Below are positions 1-10,944 of a stretch of DNA of 64,000 bases, piece after piece (the stretch's first letter is position 1; every line of letters starts with the position of its first letter). The translations under genes were made by a program, and so were the position numbers. The notes beneath the pieces were generated by a model. That model did no database searches. It had not been told where the DNA came from and was given only the letters and a program-made list of their open reading frames with translations. This DNA comes from an uncultured Pedobacter sp. (GTDB taxonomy: Bacteria > Bacteroidota > Bacteroidia > Sphingobacteriales > Sphingobacteriaceae). Where the stretch lies: contig NZ_CAMLIG010000015.1 of the NCBI RefSeq assembly GCF_946480185.1, positions 30,517 through 94,516 of the forward strand, given 5' to 3'.

Positions 1-2
1 AT

Positions 3-1373
3 TGGCTTTCGCAACATAGTACAAGCCCAAATGCAGCCGATGTTTTAACCAGATTTAAAGCTTATATCAACTCGGTTTATAATTTGTATAAAAAACCAAT
101 TTGGGTAACCGAATTTAACGCAAATACCAATCGTACAACTGCAACTCAGGAAGCTTTTATGCAACTGGCTTTACCTTATTTAGAGAGTGACAGTAGGATT
201 GAACGTTATGCTTGGTTTTTCGAAACCAATAGTCCGGCATCGGTAAACGGTAGTTTAACCAATTTAGGCCAAATTTACAGCAATTATGCATCTACGGCTA
301 GTTTTACGTCCAACATTGTAGATGCTAGATCCACAAATATGGCATCATCTCCACAAAATTTGGTGTTTAACGGGGATTTTGAAAACGCAACTTCTTATTT
401 AAGCGGTTGGACACCTAGTAGCGCACCGGATTTTGTAAAAGAAACTACATATCCTATCAACGTTACTTCGGTAAGGTTTGCTTCAGTTACAAACAGCCGA
501 AATTTAACTTCAGATGCAATAACCGTTGTGCCGGGAAAAACCTACCAACTCCAGTTTACAGCAAGGATACAGGAAACTGCAGGTGCAGGTGGAGGTGCCG
601 GCCCTGCAAAAGGAGGGATTTTTACCGGACAAATTTTAAATGCATCAGACTTAGCGGCAACTACTTTTACCACATTGTCCACAACATCATCAAGTAATAC
701 TATACTTTCGGGCAATTACACCGTTCCGGCAGGGCAAACTTCTATAAAGCTAAGATTTACAAAAACCGCCGATGTGGGATATTTAGATGATGTTTCTTTG
801 GTAGAGCTAACTAACCTTCCGATTCATCTCACGTCTTTTACAGCTAATGCCGGATTAGGAGGAGTTGATTTAAACTGGAAAACATCAAGCGAAACGAACA
901 ATAACTTTTTTACGCTTTACCAAAGCAACGATGGAAAAGTATTTAATAAAAAAGTAACTATAGCCAGTTTAGGGAACTCAACCAATGAAAAGAATTACCA
1001 TTTTTTAGATAAAAGCCCTTCAAATGGAACTAATTACTATAAACTGTCGCAAACAGACTTTGATGGGCATACAGAAACCTTTGCACCTATTGCTGTAAAT
1101 TTTAAGATGGAGGATGAACACAATTTAAAAATATATAGCAGTGTAACTGATCTTAAGTTTAGTTTAAATTGGAATGTGAACGAGATGGCTAACGTAAATA
1201 TATTTGACCTCTCCGGAGAAAAACTATTTAATGCCGAAGTAAAGCTAGCTAATGTAAACAACGTGGTTAGTTTAAATATGGCTAAAAACACGTTAATAGC
1301 TAATAAATTATATGTTTTTAGCTTAAGCGGATCTAATCAAAGTTTGGCGGCAAAGTTTGTGGTCAATCCGTAG
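3..1373 (+). CDS. GH128-type beta-1,3-glucanase, C-terminal part, with type IX secretion tail (5' truncated by window edge)
   Basis: The reading frame is open to the first bases of the window, so the start and the catalytic acid/base lie outside. The first ~100 visible residues match the end of the lipoprotein enzyme at 14.6 kb; the nucleophile motif is WVTEFN here and WFTEYN there. This is the fold of GH128 / Glyco_hydro_cc endo-beta-1,3-glucanases. After it come a jelly-roll carbohydrate-binding-like region (about residues 118-265, beginning LVFNGDFE), a domain that starts LPIHLTSFTA, and a final ~80-residue beta-rich segment ending in KFVVNP, typical of a type A T9SS sorting domain. The protein is therefore probably secreted or cell-surface attached through the gliding/T9SS route. 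It lies just before the regulator and SusCD genes, so it is likely part of the same glucan locus. The family assignment rests partly on similarity to the second copy. Confidence 0.75.
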   Translation, partial: WLSQHSTSPNAADVLTRFKAYINSVYNLYKKPIWVTEFNANTNRTTATQEAFMQLALPYLESDSRIERYAWFFETNSPASVNGSLTNLGQIYSNYASTASFTSNIVDARSTNMASSPQNLVFNGDFENATSYLSGWTPSSAPDFVKETTYPINVTSVRFASVTNSRNLTSDAITVVPGKTYQLQFTARIQETAGAGGGAGPAKGGIFTGQILNASDLAATTFTTLSTTSSSNTILSGNYTVPAGQTSIKLRFTKTADVGYLDDVSLVELTNLPIHLTSFTANAGLGGVDLNWKTSSETNNNFFTLYQSNDGKVFNKKVTIASLGNSTNEKNYHFLDKSPSNGTNYYKLSQTDFDGHTETFAPIAVNFKMEDEHNLKIYSSVTDLKFSLNWNVNEMANVNIFDLSGEKLFNAEVKLANVNNVVSLNMAKNTLIANKLYVFSLSGSNQSLAAKFVVNP

Positions 1374-1395
1374 TTATATAAGCATCAAAAAATAT

Positions 1396-1429
1396 AAGCC
1401 AATTGAAGCAACTTCAGCTGGCTTTTTTT
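1396..1429 (+). terminator. Rho-independent terminator after the first GH128 gene
   Basis: An imperfect stem (AAGCCA...TTGAAG pairing with CTTCA...TGGCTT around a CAA loop) is followed by a run of seven T. Confidence 0.7.
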
Positions 1430-1641
1430 AACCTCAAGATAGCGAAGCGTAAAATTGTTCAATTTTAGGGGCAAAATAGGTCAAATAAATTTTGAACTTT
1501 CTTTTTACAGTATAGAACCATGATTTTATTTATGAATGGTTAAAGGATGGATAGTTTTAATTGTAATTAATGCAAACTATTATCTAGATTTAAGTGTTAT
1601 AACCTCAAACCTGAGTTTCAACTATTAGTTTTAAAAAAGAA

Positions 1642-4600
1642 ATGAGAGCATCTTATGTTGTCATTTATAGCAATAAGCGCTTAAATAATTTTATGCCTCA
1701 ACTACTTCATTATTTAAAAAATAGCGATTTTAAGCTTAAATCACTTATAGTGTTAAGCACATGTTTATTTCTGTTAATTCACAAATCATCCTTTGCACAA
1801 CTAAATAAAGAGTATCCGATTACTATTGATAATGGCTTGGTAAACAACGAGGTAACTGCCATCCATCAGGATAAGTATGGTTTTTTATGGTTTGGCACAC
1901 GTGGCGGACTTAACAGGTACGACGGTTACGATTTCAATTTATTACGCTATAATCCAAAGTCTGGAAATAATTTAACCAGCCAGGCGGTAGAAGCCATTGC
2001 CGAGGACAAAAACTACACTTTATGGATTGGAACCAAGAATGGAGGCCTAAACAGTTACAACTTACTAAAAGATAGTATAACGCATTATTTTCCGGCAAAT
2101 AATATAAAAATACAGGAAATTAAGGCCTTAGTGGTTGATGCCAACGGAACACTTTTTATTGGTGCCATACACGGGCTGTACACTTACAAAAACGGTAAGT
2201 TTAATGTTATTAACGATAAATTGACGGTTACCTGCATTAAAATTGATAGTAAACAAAGGGTTTGGGTGGGCACAACTTATGGATTTTACGTACTTTATCC
2301 GGGGTCTACTGCTTTACAGCCTATTGCTCTTGGCAAAAAAAAATATTCTTTAAATTCAATCGCTATAGACGAAAAAAACAATACAGTTTACATTGGGACA
2401 TGGATTTATGGTTTGTTTAAATATCAGATTTCTCAAAAAAAAGTAGAGCAGTTTTTGCACAGTGATAATGATAATCAAAGTATTTCTCATAACAGTGTTT
2501 ACCGTGTATATTTTGATAGAAGCAAAAACCTTTGGGTTGGAACTTGGGGTGGCGGACTCAATAAATTTAATATCAACACAAAAAAATTTGAGCGTGTTGA
2601 GATTAAACCGATTAATGTTTTTAATACAGATTATGACATCATACTATCTATTGAGCAGGATATAACAGGTATTGTATGGATAGGAACCGACGGTGGCGGG
2701 ATATGTAAAATAGATCCTTTTAAAAAAGAATTTAAAACCATTACACACGTTAGCACACAATCAAACGGATTAATGAATACCCACATTAAATCAGTTTTTC
2801 AGGACAGCCACGGTGGTCTGTGGATTGGGACAAAAGGAGGGGGGCTAAATTACTCTAAAGACAAAATTAACTTTTCCCGGAAAAATGTTCCGATAAAATC
2901 AAATGTTATCAATGCGTTTTTTGAAAACAACGGAAAGGATTTATGGGTTGGAACCGCGAATGGTTTATTGATTTATAAAAACTATATCGAGAATAGTAAC
3001 TCGCCAATTTATATTGAAAACGATAAAAAGGAATATGGTTTAAGTGGTCCAAAAATTACATCTATTGTTAAAGATCAAAATGGAACTATCTGGATTGGTA
3101 CACAAGAACATGGGCTAAATAAGTTAATTGGTGGAAGTATTGATGATCCGCACTTTAAAAGATACACCGAGAAAGCATCAATAAAAGACTCATTGCAAAA
3201 TAGCAGAGTAAGCTGCATGCTTATTGATCATAAAAACAGGTTATGGATAGGCACTTATGATGGTTTACATCTTTATAATGCTGATAAAGACGATTTTTAT
3301 GTGTTTAAAAGTAATCCAAATAATAGTAATTCACTTTCAAACAATACTATTCTTTCTTTAGCTGAAGATAATAGCGGAAATATTTGGATCGGAACTCAGC
3401 AAGGGCTTAACAAAATGGTTTATAAAAGCCAAAACAACGTTAGTTTTACCAATTTTTTTGAGCAGGCTGGTTTACCTAATGATTATATACACGCCATACT
3501 TGTTGATGAGTTTGATGATATTTGGATATCAACAAATAGCGGAATTAGCAAGTTGAGTGTAAAAACAAAAAGCTTTGTCAATTTTGATGAAAGAGACGGA
3601 GTTTCATCAAATACATTTTCAGAAAACTCGAGCTACAAGGCCAAAGATGGCGAAATGTTTTTCGGGGGCATATCTGGGTTAACCTATTTTTATCCTAATG
3701 ACATCCGTTTAAACAGATATCAGCCAAAAGTATTTATCACCAATTTAAAAATCGATAATGCACCTGTAAAAGTTGGGCAAGTAATTGGAAAAAACAAAAT
3801 CTTAAAAAAGGCATTATTCCTTACAAATAAACTAAAGTTAACCTATAAGGAGAATATTGTTTCTTTATATTTTTCTGCTTTAGATTTTCATGCGTCAAAC
3901 AAAAACCAGTACATTTATAAGTTGCAGGGGTTTGAAAAAAACTGGGTAAATGCAGGCAAAAGAAGATCTGTAACTTATACAAACTTGCCTCCGGGAAACT
4001 ACACCTTCAGAGTTAAGGCATCCAATAGCGACCAAATTTGGAATACGCAAGAAGCAATTTTAAACATCGAAGTTTTGCCACCACCATGGAAAACTTGGTG
4101 GGCTTATACCATTTACTGCTTAATTATTTTAGGTTTGCTTGGTCTATCTAGGTACATTACTTTAACCAGAATCCGATTAAAAAACAAGCTTGAGATAGCA
4201 GATCTTAACTTTAAAAAAGAACATGAGATTACAGAGATAAAGAACAAGTTTTTTTCTAACATCTCGCATGAATTTAGAACACCTCTTACTTTAATGATTG
4301 GTCCGCTTGAAAGCCTTTCAAACTATAATAATATTGATCACTCGGTAAAACAAACCTTGATAAAGGTTAAAAACCAATCAAAAAGGTTGTTAAGCCTTGT
4401 AAATCAGCTCTTAGACTATAATAAGGCAGAAACTAATGTTTTAACTTTAAATGCCTTTGTACAAGATGTAAGTGCAATGTTTTACAATATTTATGAGTCT
4501 TTTATTGATGAAGCCGAGCGTAGAGGTATCAACTATCAGTTTAAATCCAACCAAAAAGAAATTCACCTGAACGTTGATAAAGATAAACTGGAAAGCATTT

Positions 4601-5781
4601 GCTATAATTTATTATCCAACGCATTTAAGTTTACACCAAACGGAGGAGAAATTTGTTTCAAAATAAATGTTATAACTGCTGAAAGTATTTGTGAAATCAG
4701 TGTTTCCGACTCGGGCAAAGGCATTAGTGAGGCAGATAAAAGCAAAGTATTTGACCGGTTTTACCAGGTTTCACAAGCAGAACCAGGACAATATGCAGGA
4801 ACAGGCATTGGTTTGGCCTTTGTTAAAGATTTGGTGGCTTTGCATGAAGGCTCTATTTTTATAGATAACAACCAGCCTAGAGGAACAATATTTAAGGTAA
4901 TACTGCCATTTAGCAACGCTGCTGATCTTTATACTATTGAACCTACAGCAGAAAAAAATGAACAGGATATTACAGCAGAAAATGTAACTTTTATTGATGA
5001 TCTTGAAGAATCAGATGATACGCCAATTTTATTGGTGGTTGAAGATAATGAAGAGTTAAACCACTATATCAGTGAAACACTAGCGCCAGTTGGAAAAATT
5101 ATAAGTGCTAAAAATGGTAAGGAAGGTGCTGAGAAGGCTTTTCAAACCATTCCGGATTTAGTAATAAGTGATGTAATGATGCCGGAGATGGACGGTTATA
5201 CGCTTTGTAAAGCACTGAAAACGGATAATCGGACTTCCCATATCCCTGTAATTTTATTAACAGCAAAGTCTGATGATGTTTCGCACATACAGGGTATGGA
5301 GCTTGGTGCCGATAATTATTTGGCAAAGCCGTTTAATCCTGCTGTTTTAATATCTCATGTAAAAAATCTAGTCAAATCCCGTAAAAAACTTAAGGAGTTA
5401 TTTACGAATAAGTTGAACCTAACGCCTAGCGAGGTAGAAGTAAGCTCATTTGATGAGGAATTTATTAAAAAATCCATAGAGTTTATTGAAGCTAATATGC
5501 AACGAGAAAAACCATCAATTGATGAACTAGCTAACCAACTAAACATGAGCAGATCAACTTTTTACAGGAAGTTAAAAGCATTAACCGGAATGTCTGGCTC
5601 CGAGTTTATTAGTTTAATTAGGTTAAAACGCAGTGCGCAGCTTTTAGAAACCGGTGAATATTCTGTAAGCATGGCCGCTTATGAGGTGGGATATAATGAT
5701 CTTAAAAATTTCAGAAAAAGTTTCCATAATCAATTCGGGATGAATCCGTCTGATTATTTAAAATCAAAACAATTGAAATAA
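1642..5781 (+). CDS. Hybrid two-component system regulator (HTCS) of the polysaccharide locus
   Basis: This one-protein sensor and transcription factor senses an oligosaccharide in the periplasm and activates the neighbouring SusCD genes. In order it has a signal peptide/membrane segment (to about residue 53, ending SSFAQ), two-component propeller repeats (many LWIGT/VWIGT motifs, ~60-690), a Y_Y_Y domain (~745-810), a transmembrane helix (~818-838), a HisKA domain with phosphorylated His876 in NISHEFRTP, an HATPase domain (G boxes, ~975-1090), a receiver domain (acidic pair E1134/D1135, phosphoacceptor Asp1177, Lys1229) and an AraC-type HTH (~1280-1377). All catalytic residues are intact. 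An alternative start is Met18 (1693). The usual target of such proteins is the adjacent susC promoter; the 315-bp leader downstream carries candidate sites. Confidence 0.95.
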   Translation: MRASYVVIYSNKRLNNFMPQLLHYLKNSDFKLKSLIVLSTCLFLLIHKSSFAQLNKEYPITIDNGLVNNEVTAIHQDKYGFLWFGTRGGLNRYDGYDFNLLRYNPKSGNNLTSQAVEAIAEDKNYTLWIGTKNGGLNSYNLLKDSITHYFPANNIKIQEIKALVVDANGTLFIGAIHGLYTYKNGKFNVINDKLTVTCIKIDSKQRVWVGTTYGFYVLYPGSTALQPIALGKKKYSLNSIAIDEKNNTVYIGTWIYGLFKYQISQKKVEQFLHSDNDNQSISHNSVYRVYFDRSKNLWVGTWGGGLNKFNINTKKFERVEIKPINVFNTDYDIILSIEQDITGIVWIGTDGGGICKIDPFKKEFKTITHVSTQSNGLMNTHIKSVFQDSHGGLWIGTKGGGLNYSKDKINFSRKNVPIKSNVINAFFENNGKDLWVGTANGLLIYKNYIENSNSPIYIENDKKEYGLSGPKITSIVKDQNGTIWIGTQEHGLNKLIGGSIDDPHFKRYTEKASIKDSLQNSRVSCMLIDHKNRLWIGTYDGLHLYNADKDDFYVFKSNPNNSNSLSNNTILSLAEDNSGNIWIGTQQGLNKMVYKSQNNVSFTNFFEQAGLPNDYIHAILVDEFDDIWISTNSGISKLSVKTKSFVNFDERDGVSSNTFSENSSYKAKDGEMFFGGISGLTYFYPNDIRLNRYQPKVFITNLKIDNAPVKVGQVIGKNKILKKALFLTNKLKLTYKENIVSLYFSALDFHASNKNQYIYKLQGFEKNWVNAGKRRSVTYTNLPPGNYTFRVKASNSDQIWNTQEAILNIEVLPPPWKTWWAYTIYCLIILGLLGLSRYITLTRIRLKNKLEIADLNFKKEHEITEIKNKFFSNISHEFRTPLTLMIGPLESLSNYNNIDHSVKQTLIKVKNQSKRLLSLVNQLLDYNKAETNVLTLNAFVQDVSAMFYNIYESFIDEAERRGINYQFKSNQKEIHLNVDKDKLESICYNLLSNAFKFTPNGGEICFKINVITAESICEISVSDSGKGISEADKSKVFDRFYQVSQAEPGQYAGTGIGLAFVKDLVALHEGSIFIDNNQPRGTIFKVILPFSNAADLYTIEPTAEKNEQDITAENVTFIDDLEESDDTPILLVVEDNEELNHYISETLAPVGKIISAKNGKEGAEKAFQTIPDLVISDVMMPEMDGYTLCKALKTDNRTSHIPVILLTAKSDDVSHIQGMELGADNYLAKPFNPAVLISHVKNLVKSRKKLKELFTNKLNLTPSEVEVSSFDEEFIKKSIEFIEANMQREKPSIDELANQLNMSRSTFYRKLKALTGMSGSEFISLIRLKRSAQLLETGEYSVSMAAYEVGYNDLKNFRKSFHNQFGMNPSDYLKSKQLK

Positions 5782-6096
5782 CAGTCATAAGCTATCTATT
5801 TTACATTTATGTTTAAAATAAGGAGTATATATATTTAAGCAACTGCAATTGGATAAAAATTACGTTGCTTTACTATAAAAATAAGTTGCAGAAGATCATA
5901 AGTGTACTTGTGTTTTTATTTTTTAAGATTTTATTTTAATTTTTGATTAAAAAAAGTTTTAATGATTAGTTATTGCCACGTAAATGAATAGTTGCCCCCC
6001 TCCGTAAAAAGCACTTTGTTTTTACTATTGCACAGGAAAGAACTTAAACTTTCTGAAACCAGTTATTAGTTTTTATATAACCTAAATTCTTTTTTT
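5782..6096 (+). promoter_or_regulatory. susC upstream leader with an inverted repeat
   Basis: This 315-bp non-coding leader is AT-rich. It holds a perfect 7-bp inverted repeat, AAGCAAC (5837-5843) and GTTGCTT (5864-5870). A third related copy, AGTTGCAG, lies shortly downstream. It is the natural place for the hybrid regulator to bind, but I see no fully convincing TTTG/TAnnTTTG promoter and the repeat could also be a weak transcript hairpin. Confidence 0.35.
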
Positions 6097-9000
6097 ATGA
6101 GTAACGTAAAACTACTTAAAAGTATACTCAGCCCATTAAGGCTGTGTTTTTTGTTGATTTTAAGTTTTGCCACCGCTGTAAATAGCGAAAATGCAATGGC
6201 ACAGCAAAAATTAAATGTTAAAGGAAAGGTAATATCATCAACAGATGGTATGGGCCTGCCGGGAGTATCGGTACAAGATACCGGAAACCCAAAAAACGGA
6301 GTGGTAACCGATGTAAATGGTAATTACCAAATCAATTTATCTTCTGAAAAATCTGCATTAAAATTTTCTTATTTAGGCTTTAAAAGTCAACAGATTTTAT
6401 CAACTGGTAAAACCGTTATCAATGTAAGTTTAGATGAAGACAAAGCAAAACTAGACGAAGTTGTGGTAGTGGGTTATGGCCAACAGAAAAAGATAAATAG
6501 TACAGGCGCTTCTGAAACTGTTAGGTTTGATGATGCAGTAAATACGCCGGTCACCAATTCGGCGCAGTTAATGTATGGCAAATTTTCCGGCGTTCAAATT
6601 ACCCAAGCAAGTGGTTTACCGGGTTCAGATGGTTCTGCAATAACTATCAGGGGCTTAGGTACTTTTGGATCCTCAAATCCCTTGGTGGTTATTGATAATA
6701 TCCAGTACATCGGTTTAGAAGCTTTTAATAATTTATCACCCTCAGATATTGAGTCGGTATCGGTTTTAAAAGATGCTTCAGCAGGTGCAATTTATGGAGC
6801 AAGAGGTTCAAACGGAGTAATCATAGTAACAACCAAAAAAGGCAAGGCCGGTTCCATGTCTGTCAGTTATAACGGTTATACGGGTTTCCAGGATGTAACG
6901 GTTGTGCCGCAGTATTTAAATGCCGTGAATTATGCAACATTATTAAACGAATATAATGTTAATTTAAATGGTGCTAATGCACCCGTAAGATATTCGCCGG
7001 CTAACATTCAAGCAATTATAGATGGATCTAATCCAGACCAATATGCTAATACTAACTGGGCTAGCGAAATTTTAAGAACTGCACCTATTCAAAATCATTA
7101 TCTGTCTTTTTCTGGTGGTAATGAAAGAACCACTTTTAGGTTATCCGTAGGATATTTAAATCAACAAGCGGTTGTAAGAGGTAAGTTTCAGTCTGAGAGA
7201 TATAATTTAAGTTTAAACCTTAATTCTAAAATGAATAAATGGTTAGAGCTATCGAATGTTACCAATACCTATTGGAAAAAATTTAAAGGTCCTTCCGGCG
7301 GGGCAAATGCAATTACAGGAGAAACAGGTATTATTAATCAATTCCAAAGATCTTCACCTACAATTCCAGCATATTACTCAAACGGAGATTATGGTATTGT
7401 TGATGGTTCTTATCAAAATGTAAATTTTAGTTATCCTAATACAAACGCCTTGCGAACTGGTGTTTTGGGAGATAACACAAATGATGATATTAATCTTGCA
7501 GAAAGATTAGGAGCCAAAATAAATTTCACAAAAGAATTATCTTTTGAAACCAGCGGCGCCTTAAATTTAAGTTACGGTAACGTTTCTAATTTCAATCCAA
7601 CTTCTACTACTTATGATTATGCAGGTGCTATAGTAGGGCAAAACTTAGTGAATTCACTAACAAACAGTACCACGTTTGATTATAAATTACTGAACGAAAA
7701 CATTTTAAGGTATGCTAAGGTTTTTAATAAAAAACATGATTTTTCTATTCTTGTAGGCCAGTCTGCATCTTATGAAAGAAACGATGGTTTTTCCGCCTCT
7801 GCACAAGGTTTTCCATCCAATTTCACCCAAGAGTTTGATGCTGGTGGAGTTTTAAATCCTAGTGTGGGGGGCCGACCTGGCGAAGGTGTCGATAAAGGTG
7901 CTAGTGAAGATACTTATCAATCTTTTTTTGGTAGGTTAAATTACAGCTATGGCGGTAAATACTTATTTGAGGCCAACTTGCGGAGAGACGGTTTTTCAAG
8001 ATTTGGACCAGGTTACAGAGAAGGTAATTTCCCATCAATATCTGCCGGTTGGAGAATAAGTGAAGAAAAATTTCTTAAAAAAGTAAATTGGATTTCTGAA
8101 CTAAAACTAAGGGGAAGCTGGGGTATAAATGGTAATGGGGATATAGATAGGTATATTTATGACCAAAATTTAAATACAAGTCTTGATTATACATTAGGTA
8201 ACGGTATTATAGTTAATGGCGTTGCTCAAACCGCCTTAGCCAACAAATCAGTAAGATGGGAATCTGTGGAGCAGTACGATATAGGTTTGGATGCCGATTT
8301 ATTTAAAAACGGTTTGTCTGTTACGGCAGATTATTTTAACCGCAGAAGTTACGATATACTTTATAAAAATTTTCCTGTACCGGCTACTATAGGTGTTACA
8401 AATATAGCAGCACAAAATGCGGCCAATATGTTAAACAAAGGTCTTGAGGTATCTTTAAATTACAGAGGAAAATTTAAGGAACTAAATTACAGTGTGGGTG
8501 GCAACTTTACCAATTTTGCTGATAATAAGGTAACCAGCTTGGGTGAAAATGGTAATGAGACCATAAACGGTGAGAGTATTATAAAAATTGGTGTGCCTTT
8601 TAATGCAATTTATGGTTATAAAGTAGTAGGAATTTTTCAAACTGCCGCAGAAGTTGCCGCTGCTCCTCAGCAATTCGGTAGCGTAAAAACCGCACCTGGA
8701 GATTTCCAATATGCAGATTTATCGGGTCCTAACGGTGTGCCGGATGGTAAAATTGATGCACTTGACAGAACGGTGATTGGAAACCCTTTTCCAAAATGGA
8801 CTTACGGATTTAATGCAAATGCAAATTACAAATTATTTGATTTGAGTTTAGTCTTGCAGGGCGTTCAAAGAGTAGATCGTCTTTTAAATGATAACGGACA
8901 ACAGCCTTTCCCGGACGGAAGAAACAATGCGTTGTCATATTGGGTAAACCGATGGACGCCAACAAACCCATCAACTACCTTGCCGCGTGTAGGAGGAGAT

Positions 9001-9261
9001 AATAATACGCAACTTTCTGATTTTTATGTTCAGGATTGTTCTTTTTTACGACTTAAAAATTTAGAATTAGGTTATACTATGCCAACGCTTTTTACTCAAA
9101 AATATGGCGTATCTAAAGTAAGAATCTATGTAGGAGCTCAAAATCTTTTAACCTTTACTAAAATGAAGAATTTTGACCCTGAGAGACAAAGAGGTGGCAA
9201 TACCGACCAATTAACTCCACTTTATAAAGTTTATACTTTTGGCTTAAATCTTAAATTTTAA
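6097..9261 (+). CDS. SusC-like TonB-dependent outer membrane transporter
   Basis: This protein imports oligosaccharides through the outer membrane, powered by TonB and working with the SusD lid encoded next. It has a signal peptide (about 1-35, ending AMAQQ), a carboxypeptidase-like regulatory domain (~38-115), the SusC hallmark DEVVVVGYGQQKK (~120), a plug domain with IRGLGTFGSSNPLVVIDN, and a 22-strand barrel ending in the aromatic-terminated strand GLNLKF. The length of 1054 residues is normal. It overlaps no gene and is 5 bp from susD, so the two are co-translated. The substrate cannot be read from SusC itself; the linked GH128 enzymes point to beta-1,3-glucan. Confidence 0.95.
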   Translation: MSNVKLLKSILSPLRLCFLLILSFATAVNSENAMAQQKLNVKGKVISSTDGMGLPGVSVQDTGNPKNGVVTDVNGNYQINLSSEKSALKFSYLGFKSQQILSTGKTVINVSLDEDKAKLDEVVVVGYGQQKKINSTGASETVRFDDAVNTPVTNSAQLMYGKFSGVQITQASGLPGSDGSAITIRGLGTFGSSNPLVVIDNIQYIGLEAFNNLSPSDIESVSVLKDASAGAIYGARGSNGVIIVTTKKGKAGSMSVSYNGYTGFQDVTVVPQYLNAVNYATLLNEYNVNLNGANAPVRYSPANIQAIIDGSNPDQYANTNWASEILRTAPIQNHYLSFSGGNERTTFRLSVGYLNQQAVVRGKFQSERYNLSLNLNSKMNKWLELSNVTNTYWKKFKGPSGGANAITGETGIINQFQRSSPTIPAYYSNGDYGIVDGSYQNVNFSYPNTNALRTGVLGDNTNDDINLAERLGAKINFTKELSFETSGALNLSYGNVSNFNPTSTTYDYAGAIVGQNLVNSLTNSTTFDYKLLNENILRYAKVFNKKHDFSILVGQSASYERNDGFSASAQGFPSNFTQEFDAGGVLNPSVGGRPGEGVDKGASEDTYQSFFGRLNYSYGGKYLFEANLRRDGFSRFGPGYREGNFPSISAGWRISEEKFLKKVNWISELKLRGSWGINGNGDIDRYIYDQNLNTSLDYTLGNGIIVNGVAQTALANKSVRWESVEQYDIGLDADLFKNGLSVTADYFNRRSYDILYKNFPVPATIGVTNIAAQNAANMLNKGLEVSLNYRGKFKELNYSVGGNFTNFADNKVTSLGENGNETINGESIIKIGVPFNAIYGYKVVGIFQTAAEVAAAPQQFGSVKTAPGDFQYADLSGPNGVPDGKIDALDRTVIGNPFPKWTYGFNANANYKLFDLSLVLQGVQRVDRLLNDNGQQPFPDGRNNALSYWVNRWTPTNPSTTLPRVGGDNNTQLSDFYVQDCSFLRLKNLELGYTMPTLFTQKYGVSKVRIYVGAQNLLTFTKMKNFDPERQRGGNTDQLTPLYKVYTFGLNLKF

Positions 9262-9266
9262 AAGAC

Positions 9267-10823
9267 ATGAAAAAAATATTAATTATATGTTTCGTACTGG
9301 CTTTATCAACAAGCTGTAAGAAAGAGTTATTAGATAAACATTCGCTAACTTCTATTAACGCGGGTACATTTTGGAAAACCGAACAGGATGGCAAACTAGG
9401 TATCAATGGTATATTGGATGCACTACAAGATAGAACAATGTATAGCGGAACCTTAAATACGTATGATGGTGCAGCAATACCAATATTTGACGGAATAGGA
9501 GATAATTGCTATGGGAATTATAAAGCTGAGGGTCCGGGGAATTTTATGATTGCAAACGTGGATCCTTCTGCTCCTTTATTCAAAGGACTTTGGGTATCAA
9601 GCTATAAAGGGATTGCAAGGGCAAACTTAGCTTTAGAAAGTATTCCAAACATCCCATCGTCTGCTATCTCTGATCAAAGTAGAAAAACTTTAATTGCTCA
9701 GGCCTTATTTTTAAGATCATTGTTTTATAGCAATCTTGCGGTTTATTATCAGGATGTACCATTAATTTTAAAATTACAGAATATAGGAGAGGCTTTTGTA
9801 CCGAAAAACACATATCAAGAGGTTTATGATCAAATAATCAAAGATTTAAAGACCGCCGCCAATGATTTGCCACCTTCATATTCTACCAATGAGTATGGCT
9901 ATCCAACAAAAGATGCGGCTTTAGGTCTTTTGGCTAGAATGTATTTATACAACAAAGATTATCAAGGCGTATTAGATGCCATTTCTCAAATTTCTCCTCG
10001 CACATTAAATCCAAGTTACGCTCAGTTATTTACAGAACAAGGAGAGTTTTCAAATGAAATCCTTTTCTCTGTAAGATTTTTTCAAGACGCATCAAACAAC
10101 GGAGAATTATTTTCAGGAACTTTTGTCGGTATTCCTAGGGTGAATGTACAGCCAATGCCCAATTTGGTAAAGGACTATTATTGTACAGATGGTAAGCCAA
10201 TAACTGCATCGCCACTGTATAGTCCAGGCACCGCAACTAATAATACTCCTCAAAAAAATAACAGAGATCCAAGGTTGCTTGCATCAGTATATTTTAATGG
10301 TGATGTTTTTTTAACTAGCCCAGTTACCACATTTAAAGGCAATACTGCCACAACTTATGGTCAAAAAAAATATATTAGGAATGCACCATCAGCATCAGGG
10401 ATAGCAGTTTTTAGTCCTGGAGGTCAAGATTTTATAGTGCTACGTTATGCAGACATACTTTTAATGAAAGCAGAAGCATTAGTAGAATTAAACCAACTTG
10501 GCGGTGTTCCGGCATTGGTTAATCAGGTAAGAGCAAGGGTAAATATGCCAAGCGTTGAAAGCGTTGAAGGAACAAATTTAAGTCAGGGTACCTTACAAAA
10601 TATTGTTCGTCATGAGCGCAGGGTTGAGTTAGCATTTGAAGGTTTAAGATTTTTCGACTTAAAACGTTGGGGAAAAATGCAAGACGCAGTTGCAAGAGCT
10701 GCGGCAGATAACGTGGCCGGATACACACCTATATATAGACCTGGTAAATCAGAAATATTTGCAATACCACAAGTTGAAACACAGAACAATAAAAATTTAA
10801 TACAAAACCCGGTTTGGCAATAA
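9267..10823 (+). CDS. SusD-like surface glycan-binding lipoprotein (RagB/SusD family)
   Basis: This lipoprotein binds the glycan at the cell surface and closes the SusC pore. The lipobox places Cys17 as the first mature residue, followed by Lys-Lys-Glu. The body shows SusD features: an N-terminal TPR-like helical region (FLRSLFYSNLAVYYQDVPLI, around residue 150-170), the conserved LLARMYLYNKDYQGVL, and a C-terminal FILRYADILLMKAEAL-type helix followed by RRVELAFEGLRFFDLKRWG, a strong signature of the RagB/SusD family. The length of 518 residues is normal. A strong terminator follows, so the SusCD transcript ends before the next gene. Confidence 0.95.
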   Translation: MKKILIICFVLALSTSCKKELLDKHSLTSINAGTFWKTEQDGKLGINGILDALQDRTMYSGTLNTYDGAAIPIFDGIGDNCYGNYKAEGPGNFMIANVDPSAPLFKGLWVSSYKGIARANLALESIPNIPSSAISDQSRKTLIAQALFLRSLFYSNLAVYYQDVPLILKLQNIGEAFVPKNTYQEVYDQIIKDLKTAANDLPPSYSTNEYGYPTKDAALGLLARMYLYNKDYQGVLDAISQISPRTLNPSYAQLFTEQGEFSNEILFSVRFFQDASNNGELFSGTFVGIPRVNVQPMPNLVKDYYCTDGKPITASPLYSPGTATNNTPQKNNRDPRLLASVYFNGDVFLTSPVTTFKGNTATTYGQKKYIRNAPSASGIAVFSPGGQDFIVLRYADILLMKAEALVELNQLGGVPALVNQVRARVNMPSVESVEGTNLSQGTLQNIVRHERRVELAFEGLRFFDLKRWGKMQDAVARAAADNVAGYTPIYRPGKSEIFAIPQVETQNNKNLIQNPVWQ

Positions 10824-10944
10824 AAAATTAAAATTAGGTGTATGGTGTTGTACTATAGTTTATGATTGGTTGTGTTTATATTAATTGGTTTACGCACAAA
10901 CATCTGCACCTAGTTTTAATAGCTATTAAAAATCAATATTTAAG

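Noticed and set aside
5837..5870. Inverted repeat before susC taken as a terminator of the regulator gene
   Set aside because: The loop is 20 nt and no T run follows, so an operator or chance is as likely.
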